Shown piece by piece: positions 43,591-50,879 of a stretch of DNA of 50,879 nucleotides. The DNA is from JBAVEL01 sp049587715. GTDB taxonomy: Bacteria; Bacteroidota; Ignavibacteria; UBA10030; UBA6906. The first letter of the stretch is position 1, and the number at the start of each line of letters is the position of its first letter. Under the pieces are notes generated by a model, which saw nothing but the letters and a program-made list of their open reading frames with translations, was not told the DNA's origin and did no database searches. A program made the translations under genes and the position numbers. Where the stretch lies: positions 1 to 50,879 of the forward strand of contig JBAVEL010000084.1 in NCBI GenBank assembly GCA_049587715.1. The letters run 5' to 3'.

Positions 43591-43614
43591 AGTCCTTCTG
43601 GGCTGCCGACATCC

Positions 43615-44535
43615 CTAAACGCCTCTTGACTTGTCGAATGCAGTAACCTTCCTCTGGGCTGTTGACCTCGGGACCCCAGCCTCTGTGAGCATCTTCACAC
43701 GTTGCGGTCGGCTCATGTCATCCTTGCCTGCCAGTAGTTCAGACGCTCGATCCACTCCTGCCTTCCCGAACCAGAGCACGGTGCTATCAAGGCATACATG
43801 TATCGGATCAGGCGTCTCCGCGTGACGCAGGCAGAAATCGAGTTTGATCACCTTGCATCCTCCTCCGATCGACCGGACCTTTGCCACTTCCGTTTTCGTA
43901 GGACGACACAGCTTGATCCGAGAATCGTATTCGGCCTCTATTGTCGATGACCCTCGGGATTCACTATCTACTTTCTTCCCGATGTGATGAATGAGCACAA
44001 TAGAGACCCCAGAGTCCTCAATGATGTTACGGAGAACTCCAAGCACCTTGGCCATCTCCGAAGTCTCGTTTTCTTTAGCTCCGTGGAACTTGATAAAGGG
44101 GTCAACGAACACAACCTCGGGCTTGTGCTCTTCAATGAGTTGTCGGACCACCTTCCCCGCATCACCGCTATCCAGAGTAACACGGGTGTCAGGAACCAAC
44201 CAAGCATTCTGCAGAACCCGCCCACGCTCTGCTTCAGACAGCCCGCCGAGCATTGTGCGGATCCTGCTCCGGGCTGAGAAGTACCCGCCCTCCGCAGAAA
44301 GAAATAGAACCTTTCTAACAGCTGGAATAGTGAACCCAACGAAACTTCTACCCGAGGCTAGAGCTATCGCAAGATTCTGGGCAAACATGGTCTTTCCCTG
44401 CTTGTGTTGGCCACTAATCATAAGAAGCGAGCGCGCGGGCAGTATGCCCTGTCCGATAATGCACTCCGGCTCTTGTGTTGGGTCATCGAACAAGGCTTGG
44501 AAGCTAACGGCCTCATTCTTGGCTGGGATTGGCAT
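43615..44535 (-). CDS. RepA-like AAA/RecA-fold ATPase (hexameric-helicase type)
   Basis: A 306-residue RecA-fold ATPase of the AAA_25/RepA class that includes the RSF1010 RepA replicative helicase. Walker A is SGQHKQGKTMFAQNLAIALA (about 41-60), followed by VLFLSAEGGYFSARSRIRTM (catalytic Glu), Walker B EVVFVDPFIKFHGAKENETS, and sensor VSIVLIHHIGKK. The C-terminal part ends in a possible winged-helix (MSRPQRVKMLTEAGVPRSTA). The ATG at 44535 has AGGAG 5 bp upstream. It follows the PD-(D/E)XK-like gene by 74 bp and is likely co-transcribed. Such pairs occur in plasmids, phages and integrative elements, but a replication role is inference. Confidence 0.85.
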   Translation of the reverse strand: MPIPAKNEAVSFQALFDDPTQEPECIIGQGILPARSLLMISGQHKQGKTMFAQNLAIALASGRSFVGFTIPAVRKVLFLSAEGGYFSARSRIRTMLGGLSEAERGRVLQNAWLVPDTRVTLDSGDAGKVVRQLIEEHKPEVVFVDPFIKFHGAKENETSEMAKVLGVLRNIIEDSGVSIVLIHHIGKKVDSESRGSSTIEAEYDSRIKLCRPTKTEVAKVRSIGGGCKVIKLDFCLRHAETPDPIHVCLDSTVLWFGKAGVDRASELLAGKDDMSRPQRVKMLTEAGVPRSTAQRKVTAFDKSRGV

Positions 44536-44609
44536 TGTGTCTCCTATTGCATGAAGAGGGTAGGCCGTGCTGCTCAAGGTTCTTCGTCAGGCACGGCCTT
44601 CTTACCTGC

Positions 44610-45098
44610 TCATCGCTGACGCCGCGATGCAGCACCCTCCATGATGTCACTCATGAATCTGGTTTGTACGTCAAAACACCTTCTCGCTACAGCCTTGAAC
44701 CGCTCCAAGGGAATGATCCTGCAGAGGGAATTCCTGCCGTTGCTTTCGACCCGGCTCTCTTCCAGAACTAGCTTCCGCAATCGGTTCACGTCAAGTTCCA
44801 TGGCCTCCAGGTGATCGCCCTTGGGAACAAGGTGTATCCAAGTATTCGCCTTAGTGCCCAGTATGCCGGACGGTGCGTCCAGATCCGTATTCCAGTATTC
44901 AATCGCAACGTTCCCAGTCCTTGCCGGAGTGGTTTCACATTTGAACTCTATCGAGAACCTCTTTGAAGCCGAAATCATGTCATAATCAGAAAACGATCCC
45001 ACCACTAGAAAGAAGGCTTCCTTGTAATGCTGGGAGAGTATGGTGGCCAGTTCAACTCCCAGAAGACTATGCAGTATGTATGGCCCAGAAGGTGTCAA
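44610..45098 (-). CDS. PD-(D/E)XK-like nuclease domain protein
   Basis: The conserved part reads VGSFSDYDMISASKRFSIEF, then KCETTPARTGNVAIEYWN, and SGILGTKANTWIHLV. This fits the PD-(D/E)XK pattern (Asp in DYD, E-x-K in EFK) followed by the TGN-x-x-IE and TKA-W segments seen in small endonuclease families. It is about 160 residues. The start is unclear: the open frame begins at 45209, but its first 37 codons run through a terminator hairpin. I place the start at a TTG (45098) that lacks a ribosome site; a GTG further in is possible. It lies directly upstream of the RepA-like gene. Confidence 0.65.
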   Translation of the reverse strand: MTPSGPYILHSLLGVELATILSQHYKEAFFLVVGSFSDYDMISASKRFSIEFKCETTPARTGNVAIEYWNTDLDAPSGILGTKANTWIHLVPKGDHLEAMELDVNRLRKLVLEESRVESNGRNSLCRIIPLERFKAVARRCFDVQTRFMSDIMEGAASRRQR

Positions 45099-45109
45099 CG
45101 GAGGCCCAC

Positions 45110-45177
45110 AAAAAGAGCGGAGCCGCACTGGCTTCTGCCTGATTCGTTCACAATCGGGCGGCCAGCACGGCTCCGCT
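45110..45177 (-). terminator. Long intrinsic terminator after the 45283-46023 gene
   Basis: A 17-bp stem (45161-45177 with 45116-45132, two wobble pairs) encloses a further 8-bp stem (GCCTGATT/AATCGGGC, one wobble pair) and a 7-nt loop. On the minus strand it is followed by C and then TTTTT. It lies about 105 bp downstream of the leftward unknown gene. Its loop is complementary to the loop of an adjacent stem (see findings). Confidence 0.65.
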
Positions 45178-45282
45178 ATTTCCGCACACTGGATCAGGCT
45201 ATGGAACACCCGACTGTGAACGGCGGAAATATGGCCCCGGACTTAGGTATTAGCTATTTATTAATGGAATTAATTCGGAACG

Positions 45283-46023
45283 TCATTCAGTGGCTCTCTT
45301 GGCTCTCTTATAGCCGTGGACTGCTGCGAGTTGTCGAACCTCTTGATATGCGGTACTACCGGGCGTGAAGTTCTTTAGACTTCTGGGCACAAGCGGGATC
45401 CCAATTTCGCGGGCGATCTCGAAGAGGATCTTTGTTGGAACGGTCTGGCCCTTTTCCAGCTGACGAGATTCAGCCGCCCTGGCAAATCTCATAGTCAACG
45501 AGGTGGGCAGTTCCAGTCGTGAGACCTCACTTATAGGCGGAGTCATCCCATTGTCATTATACCAGTGGAGGAAGGTGTCCACGACCTCTCGGTACGCTAT
45601 GTGCAGCTTCAGTGCCACTCTACTCCCCGGCGTCCTGTCCACTCTTGCGGACCAGTACTCCCATAACCCATAAGCCCTCGTGAGTTCAACATCATTCCAT
45701 TTCTTGCATACTTCGAGGAGTATGGCACTGATCTCTCGCTGCAGGCGCGCCTGGTCCTCCACAGGCAAAGGGGGCCTCACTTCCGTGCGCCTTCTGCAGA
45801 GATCCCCCAGCTGCTTCACCTCCAACTGGGCAGCTGTCAATCGCGGCATGAACCTCTCGCTTTCGCGCCTCAGCTCTTCGTCTTTAATGCTCAGACTTGA
45901 GCAACGCAGCGCGAAAGCCGGATTACCAGGATCCACCTCACCAGGATCCATGACGTCGATTAGTTCTTCACTTAACTGAAACCAAGTCTTTGTTGGCTGA
46001 AACAGCTGGTGCGGCAGCAACAT
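45283..46023 (-). CDS. Unrecognised protein, possibly helical
   Basis: A 246-residue protein whose start is well supported: AAGGAGG lies 5 bp upstream of ATG 46023 (MLLPHQLFQPTKTW). The frame is open upstream without support. Residues 60-130 are charged and helical in character (RCSSLSIKDEELRRESERFM, LTAAQLEVKQLGDLCRRRTE). A mid segment VCKKWNDVELTRAYGLWEYW and a C-terminal AREIGIPLVPRSLKNFTPGS stretch give no family match. It ends basic (HGYKRAKRATE). It is upstream of the terminator at 45110-45177 on the same strand as the nuclease and ATPase genes. Confidence 0.7.
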   Translation of the reverse strand: MLLPHQLFQPTKTWFQLSEELIDVMDPGEVDPGNPAFALRCSSLSIKDEELRRESERFMPRLTAAQLEVKQLGDLCRRRTEVRPPLPVEDQARLQREISAILLEVCKKWNDVELTRAYGLWEYWSARVDRTPGSRVALKLHIAYREVVDTFLHWYNDNGMTPPISEVSRLELPTSLTMRFARAAESRQLEKGQTVPTKILFEIAREIGIPLVPRSLKNFTPGSTAYQEVRQLAAVHGYKRAKRATE

Positions 46024-46318
46024 GGGGCCCTCCTTGAGATAGGGACGTTCCTTTAACCTAATCAGTGACCCAAGAGATCTGAGGGGTGAAGACGGTTGGT
46101 CCGGGCAGTAGGGTCGTCCGGACAGTCTGGGAGTGTACATTGGCGAGTATTGTGAGGTTCTCCAAGCCTACGGAAGAGCCAGAGGAAAGCCTCCTCCGTG
46201 TGAGTCATTTTGATGTTCCCTCGATTGCCCGGACAGTCAATTGAATTGCTGTGAATGATGCTTCATCCTCACAGGGGGTACTGTACGCCAGCGAGGAGTG
46301 GCGGCCCTGTCAAATCTA
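46024..46318. other. Gap between the unknown gene and the IS3 remnant
   Basis: These 295 bp contain the ribosome site of the 45283-46023 gene but no supported gene. They should also hold its promoter; I see no near-consensus -35/-10 pair. The missing right end of the IS3 element would be expected at the right edge of this gap and no inverted repeat is found there. Confidence 0.4.
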
Positions 46319-46875
46319 GAACACTTCGATGTAATCGAACAGACTACGAAGGCTGTTTTCCTGGTTCTGGTAATGCTCTAAACTGACACACTTCTTCATC
46401 AACGTGTGGAGAAACAATTCCGTTACCGCGTTGTCATAGCAACTGATCCCATGACTCTGCACGACCAAGAGCTCTTGGTCATCATTGAGGTTATGTGGTG
46501 CCTCGCTGATGTATTGGCCACCACGGCCAGAGTGGAAGTAACTTCGGCCGCAGGCTGCTTCCGCTTCAATGCCCGACGCAGGGCAACACATACAAGCTCC
46601 GCGTCCACGTGCGCACTGGTTGCCCACCCCACGATCGCCCGGGAACACAGATCCAGTACGACGGCCAGGTACAGCCACTCCTCTCGCCTCCAAATGTCGG
46701 TGATGTCCGAAGCCCACCCCCATTGGGCCTCTCGCTTCCAGCGCTGGAGCTGCGACGTTCCAACACCCAGATCCCGTGACACCGAGGCCACACTCCGGCC
46801 CTCTTCGGTCATGAGACGTACGGCATCAACCTTGAACTGCCGATCGTATCGCTTCCGTGTACGATGCTCTTCCAT
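46319..46875 (-). pseudogene. IS3-family transposase remnant (OrfA/OrfB, deleted and frameshifted)
   Basis: From ATG 46875 (AAGGAGGAGG upstream) the frame starts as an IS3 OrfA helix-turn-helix protein: RKRYDRQFKVDAVRLMTEEG, SVASVSRDLGVGTSQLQRWK. It then jumps straight into the OrfB integrase core (ASDITDIWRREEWLYLAVVL, DLCSRAIVGWATSAHVDAEL), so the end of OrfA and start of OrfB are deleted. A frameshift moves the rest to another frame, where HSGRGGQYISEA has lost the second catalytic Asp (HSDRGSQY in active copies) and CYDNAVTELFLHTL keeps the Glu. It stops at FDYIEVF, short of the usual end. The element is inactive. Confidence 0.85.
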
Positions 46876-47073
46876 GTGGACACCTCCTCCTTGAATATAG
46901 TGCCTTTTCTTGGTGTCCGAAAGAACGGGGGAAGATCATCAGTCATGAGACGAACGGCATCAACCTTGAACTATCGATCGTATCGCTTCCGTGTTCGGTC
47001 CCCTTCCATAGGGACACCTCCTCCATGAATATTGTGCCTCTTCTTGGTGCCCCAAAGAACGGGGGAAGATCAT
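46808..47073 (-). repeat. Two tandem diverged copies of an IS3 left end (134-bp period)
   Basis: The segments 46808-46939 and 46942-47073 are direct repeats with visible but limited divergence. Each contains the first OrfA codons, a GGAGG ribosome site, and an outer end that reads ATGATCTTCCCCC on the minus strand (46939 and 47073), typical of IS3-family termini. The second copy is only a left end; its body is absent. Confidence 0.75.
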
Positions 47074-47310
47074 TTGGCTACTTGATTCTAGACAGCATCC
47101 TGTCTTCCGGACCCAGCATAGGTTTCTGTGACTTGTTGTCCTGCAATCTGTTGGACAACACAGGTCCGCCACCTCCTATACCCGCATTATCCTCCACGTC
47201 CCCCAAAGGACTGTCGGGATTCTGGGAGAATGGCTATATTGTAGCATCCCGTCTGATCGTTTCACGTGACCGGGGCCTTCACGCCTGCTGGACGCACTTG
47301 TGAGAGATCA

Positions 47311-48435
47311 ATGCCAAGAAGATCCAAACTCAAGAGGGACCGAAAGGCTGCAAAGCCACCTGCGGCTGAGTTGTTCGAAGAGCATGCTGCGGTAGGAGAA
47401 ATCGTCAGACAAGCTCCGACCGCCGAACACCCAGCGTTGCGCGCGTTCAAGCCGCCGAGGTTGCCAGCTCGTCACCAACAGCTGGCGCGTCATGGCATTC
47501 TTGACGCAAACGGTCTGAAGATAGAGGTTGAACAGTCAGGCTCCGCGGCACTGTACAACCGGGTCATCTGTGGCGATACGTTGGAAGTCATACGACAAAT
47601 ACCTGCATCCGTTGTCGAATGCATCATCACAAGCCCACCTTACTGGAACACGGTTGACTACGGCTTCGAAGGTCAATACGGGCAATGTTCCTATGAGGAA
47701 TATCTGGGACAGCTTCTGGCCGTCTGGTCCGAGTGCAGCAGAGTACTGAAACCAAATGGCAAACTGTGCATTAACTCACCCATTATGCCAATCTCCAAGA
47801 AAGTCTTAGGGAGACAACATACTAGGCATCTGAAGAATATCAACAACGACATAGAGCACTCCATCCTCCAGACTATCCATCATTTGCATAGATTCGGTCT
47901 CTACATTTGGCAGAAGCAAACGACCGAGAAGATGTTTGGATCTTATCCCTATCCACCGAATCTATATGAACAGAATACCGTCGAGTTCATTAATGTTTTT
48001 GTAAAGGACGGACCTCCTGAGAAGCTACCGCTGGCTGTCAAAGAAGAGAGCAGGCTTAGTGACGCGGAATGGATGGATCTCACAAAGCAAGTCTGGAATC
48101 TCTACCCTGAGGATGTCAAGCGGGTGCGTCACCCAGCCCCCTTTCCCACTGCCTTGGCGAACCGTCTTATAGCAATGTACACCTTTCGACGCGCTGAGGA
48201 ACTTGGTTATCGGGGGAGCCTTATTATGGACCCATTCTGCGGAACAGGCGCGACTTGTGTGGCCGCTAGGGAGCTAGGCAGGAATTACCTGGGCATCGAT
48301 GCTGTTCCAGAATTCTGCATCGAGACAGCCCGACGATCCGGAGAGTCTCAACATACAAAACAAATCGTATTGCTCAAGAACAACATCAACCGCCAATCCC
48401 AGATTCAGACCGAATCACCGCCACGTCTCCTCTAG
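47311..48435 (+). CDS. Site-specific DNA methyltransferase (beta class, TSPPYW)
   Basis: A 374-residue DNA methyltransferase. Motif IV is IITSPPYWNTVDYG (about residue 105) and the SAM-binding motif I is LIMDPFCGTGATCVAARELG (about 310-330), so motif IV precedes motif I (beta order). TSPPY is compatible with N4-cytosine or N6-adenine methylation. VICGDTLEVIRQIPASVVE precedes motif IV, and between the motifs lies a longer region with YPYPPNLYEQNTVEFINVFV that may hold target recognition. The N-terminal 75 residues are basic and lack homology. ATG 47311 has a modest GAGAG site. Its stop shares CTAG with the stop of the convergent helicase-nuclease. Confidence 0.88.
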   Translation: MPRRSKLKRDRKAAKPPAAELFEEHAAVGEIVRQAPTAEHPALRAFKPPRLPARHQQLARHGILDANGLKIEVEQSGSAALYNRVICGDTLEVIRQIPASVVECIITSPPYWNTVDYGFEGQYGQCSYEEYLGQLLAVWSECSRVLKPNGKLCINSPIMPISKKVLGRQHTRHLKNINNDIEHSILQTIHHLHRFGLYIWQKQTTEKMFGSYPYPPNLYEQNTVEFINVFVKDGPPEKLPLAVKEESRLSDAEWMDLTKQVWNLYPEDVKRVRHPAPFPTALANRLIAMYTFRRAEELGYRGSLIMDPFCGTGATCVAARELGRNYLGIDAVPEFCIETARRSGESQHTKQIVLLKNNINRQSQIQTESPPRLL

Positions 48436-50879
48436 GCCCGGCGGAAGTAGACACAAACCTGCCGGTAGTCACACGCCCTGCAATGATCCCCAGCGTTACC
48501 AGTGTAGCTCTTCTTCCGGATCCCTTCCACGCTTCGGGATAGATTTCTCTGAGCCTCCTCCAGTTCGTCAACCCCAAGGGAAAAGTCGTGCAGACGACCA
48601 TCCTCGAAATTGTAGAGGGAAACCCTTTCTGGTGTCGAGCCTGCGGCTCTGAGTGCAATTGCGTAGGCTAGGACTTGGAGGCGCTGCTGGGAATTCGGTG
48701 TGAACCCCTTCTGATTCTTCAGATCGACTACCCACACACCACCGCTGTCAGTTGAAACCACAAGGTCAGGGCGGCAGCTGACGCGTGCGAGACAAAGGGA
48801 AAAGGATAATTCAACCTCCGAGAATCGAATTCGTTTAGCCATATCTGCGAACCTCGCCCGAAACATCTCAAGTTTCTCGATACACTCCACCCTGATCTTG
48901 TCGGCAACCGGTCGTGGAGCATAGGGCATGTGAAACCCTGACTCTACGATCTCCTCAATTGCTTTCCCCGATGGGTTAGGTTTCGCCTCTTGCACTAGGA
49001 CAAGATGTGCCAGATGATGGAGATTGGTACCATACCCAAGCTCTTCTGGTAGACTCGTCTTGAACCCCCAGACTCTCCTCAAGCGGTAGTAGTATGGGCA
49101 CTGATGGTATTCAACAAGTTCTGTGCAAGTTAGATCCGCGATTTCACATCCAGGCAGCGCACAAGGCACGTGGGGGTGAGACCTGCTCAGAGGGCCGATA
49201 CAGTCGGCTGGAATGTCAGCCAACAGAATCGACGGTTTATAGACCTTTTTCACTTTCTTGAAAGAGCTCAGAAAGAGCAACTCTTTCGCTCTGGTAACTG
49301 CTACATAGAACAGCCGCCTTTCAGGATCCTGATCCTCTGAGAACGCGACATCATAGCGGCGTTTGGGATACAGCTCCTCTGGAAGAAACCTATGTTCCCC
49401 TCTTCCAGAAGGCGGGAAACGACCACCTACGAGCGAAGGGATGAAGACAGCTGCCCATTCAAGGCCCTTGGCCTGATGTACAGTGGCGATCGATACAGAA
49501 TCGATATCGCTCGGGTCCACATTTGACGTGGCTTCGTAATTGGAGCTCGCATACCTCAAGATGAACCAGACGATATCATTAACAAGATCCTCACCATTGC
49601 CGGTGCCGCCCCTAGCAATGTTCCTTAGGAAGACAGCTTGGACGTCAGCTATCAGATTCGAGAATGTAGCCATATCAGCCAGCAAAGCCTCGCCCCCACT
49701 GGCGCGATGCATTTGCATGACTGCGAGTGCTTGTGTAAACCCTTCGACGAGGTCGGGGCGCTTCATAGAACACCTGTCACGCCCAATGCTCAGCAGTTCG
49801 TCGTAGATCTGGGATGTATCTCCTTGTAGAGCTGGCAACTGATCACGTATGAACGTTGATAAGGATTGCCGAAATAGCTCAACATAAGGTACCCCATCCC
49901 TTCGCTCGGCACCAACTCCAGTCCGCTCAGCCCATGCAAAGAACATGTCCGACATCACCCTTATTCCAGGTCTACCAAATAGGGCAGTCGCTCCCAGAAT
50001 TCGATATGGAATGCCAGCTCGGTCCAATTCCTCCATCAGGGGTGTGCCGCTTGTCTTCACGGAACGGAACAAAACTCCTATTTCTCGATACTGGTAGCCC
50101 AATTCATAGAGGCGTTTGATCTGTTCGCAGATCCTTATAGCTTCTTCACCTGGATTTGGGAACTCCTCTCTGCTGATCCCCTGTTTGGTCAGATCTGCCC
50201 CCGGCAACACTCGTTTGTCTATTCGCCTGTTCAGTTTCTTCGCGATTGACTCCGCAGCGCACACAATAGTTGGCTGAGATCTCATGTTTTCCGGGAGGTT
50301 GTACAACCGCGCGCCGTACTTGCTCTGGAACGCAAGAAAGTTCTCTACGTTGCTCCCACGCCAGTTGTAAATGCATTGGTCGTCATCACCGACCGTGCAT
50401 ATCTCCGAACCATTGTCATAGAATGATTGGATTAGACGTTCCTGGGCTGTATTGGTGTCCTGGTACTCATCCACAAACAGATATTTTACTTTGTCAAGAG
50501 GGTTGATGCTGGCAGGCATAGCGGAGACATGTTCAACAGCTTCTCTTATGATCAAACCGAAGGAGAGCACCCGCTGCACCTGTAAGACAGACCTATACGC
50601 CTCGTAGACTTGATAGAACAGAGGTGCCGTGTCTAGGAGAGTGGATTCATCAATCAGTTCATTGTGGATGACATCCAGAGACTTCAGGAACCATTCAATC
50701 TCGTCCGAGGGAGTAATGCCCAGATCATTGTGATGCTTCAGGGATGTCTTCCCCCCATTCAAGCCGATGCTCGGACCAATTCTTAGGAGTAGTGCATATT
50801 CCTGTTCCTCCGAAAAGACGTCGAAGATCTCGTATGATGGATCTATCGAGCGAAGCAGCTCAAAACAGAAAGAGTGCAT
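48432..50879 (-). CDS. SF1 helicase fused to iron-sulfur RecB/Cas4-type nuclease (partial)
   Basis: The visible 815 residues lack the N-terminus, including Walker A, which lies beyond the window. UvrD/PcrA-type motifs are present: HSFCFELLR at the very edge, motif II FVDEYQDTNTAQERLI (about 135), motif III VGDDDQCIYNWRGSN (about 163), LPENMRSQPTIV, motif V VSIATVHQAKGLEWAAVFIP, and motif VI RRLFYVAVTRAKELLFLS. The C-terminal nuclease has LGYGTNLHHLAH (catalytic His), RPDLVV with Asp705, and VVDLKNQ with Asp719/Lys721. Cys594, 800, 803 and 809 (YHQCP, HCRACDYRQVC) form a Cas4/AddB-type [4Fe-4S] site. It probably unwinds and resects DNA ends. Overlap with the methyltransferase suggests a defence or restriction role, unproven. 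Confidence 0.9.
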   Translation of the reverse strand: MHSFCFELLRSIDPSYEIFDVFSEEQEYALLLRIGPSIGLNGGKTSLKHHNDLGITPSDEIEWFLKSLDVIHNELIDESTLLDTAPLFYQVYEAYRSVLQVQRVLSFGLIIREAVEHVSAMPASINPLDKVKYLFVDEYQDTNTAQERLIQSFYDNGSEICTVGDDDQCIYNWRGSNVENFLAFQSKYGARLYNLPENMRSQPTIVCAAESIAKKLNRRIDKRVLPGADLTKQGISREEFPNPGEEAIRICEQIKRLYELGYQYREIGVLFRSVKTSGTPLMEELDRAGIPYRILGATALFGRPGIRVMSDMFFAWAERTGVGAERRDGVPYVELFRQSLSTFIRDQLPALQGDTSQIYDELLSIGRDRCSMKRPDLVEGFTQALAVMQMHRASGGEALLADMATFSNLIADVQAVFLRNIARGGTGNGEDLVNDIVWFILRYASSNYEATSNVDPSDIDSVSIATVHQAKGLEWAAVFIPSLVGGRFPPSGRGEHRFLPEELYPKRRYDVAFSEDQDPERRLFYVAVTRAKELLFLSSFKKVKKVYKPSILLADIPADCIGPLSRSHPHVPCALPGCEIADLTCTELVEYHQCPYYYRLRRVWGFKTSLPEELGYGTNLHHLAHLVLVQEAKPNPSGKAIEEIVESGFHMPYAPRPVADKIRVECIEKLEMFRARFADMAKRIRFSEVELSFSLCLARVSCRPDLVVSTDSGGVWVVDLKNQKGFTPNSQQRLQVLAYAIALRAAGSTPERVSLYNFEDGRLHDFSLGVDELEEAQRNLSRSVEGIRKKSYTGNAGDHCRACDYRQVCVYFRRA

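Noticed and set aside
45116..45177. Integron attC-like site
   Set aside because: A bulged hairpin is present but the R-box core sites (RYYYAAC/GTTRRRY) are missing, and a T-run supports a terminator.
45099..45209. N-terminal extension of the nuclease frame
   Set aside because: The codons lie inside the terminator hairpin; translation there is unlikely.
1..50879. CRISPR array or rRNA genes
   Set aside because: No regularly spaced direct repeats and no rRNA signature sequence were seen on either strand.

Overview
The window (50,879 bp) joins two kinds of DNA. Positions 1 to about 36,450 are a GC-rich, densely packed bacterial chromosome with core housekeeping genes. From about 36,450 to the right edge, base composition drops by eye, gaps widen, and recognisable genes give way to orphan proteins, insertion-sequence remnants, structured non-coding DNA and DNA-processing enzymes. 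The switch falls at a tRNA-His gene, as expected of a genomic island, but no integrase or att duplication is visible. A DUF3078 protein, a FISUMP-domain lipoprotein, a BirA without its DNA-binding domain and an 11-subunit complex I together suggest a high-GC lineage of the Fibrobacterota-Chlorobiota-Bacteroidota (FCB) neighbourhood or an uncultivated relative. That placement is inference.

Left half. mscL, a HerA-like ATPase and a DUF3078 protein are followed by a DNA-repair pair (3-methyladenine glycosylase and uvrA, convergent). Leftward genes then encode a DUF58 protein, a TPR lipoprotein, an RsmB-type rRNA methyltransferase, an isoaspartyl peptidase and the chaperones clpB and dnaK. birA and coaX run rightward. 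The operon nuoABCDHIJKLMN runs leftward from a clear sigma70-type promoter and lacks nuoE, nuoF and nuoG, so the NADH-input module is absent here. After it come a SIMPL protein, a cobalamin adenosyltransferase, a polyferredoxin coupled to a DUF362 protein, msrB, and the pair hisS-hutH.

The most interpretable unusual feature is a matched pair. The HisS resembles the divergent alphaproteobacterial/Caulobacter type, and the nearby tRNA-His has no encoded G-1, a G1-U72 pair, an extra U20a and discriminator A73. These are the features I recall for the orthogonal Caulobacter HisRS/tRNA-His pair.

Right half (island). It holds a small membrane protein, two unrecognised proteins with weak uracil-DNA-glycosylase-like patterns, a regulator resembling a sigma54 activator that has lost its catalytic motifs, two lipoproteins, a RepA-like hexameric-helicase ATPase beside a PD-(D/E)XK-like nuclease, IS5- and IS3-family remnants, and a DNA methyltransferase meeting tail-to-tail an SF1 helicase fused to a Cas4/AddB-like iron-sulfur nuclease (cut by the window edge). 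The 839-bp gap between the FISUMP gene and the RepA-like gene contains a strongly base-paired segment that may be a large structured RNA, plus a cluster of seven TGAGAC/GTCTCA boxes. A second gap (45,110-45,230) contains two adjacent stem-loops with complementary loops. The helicase-nuclease/methyltransferase pair and the structured segment are the best candidates for undescribed biology.
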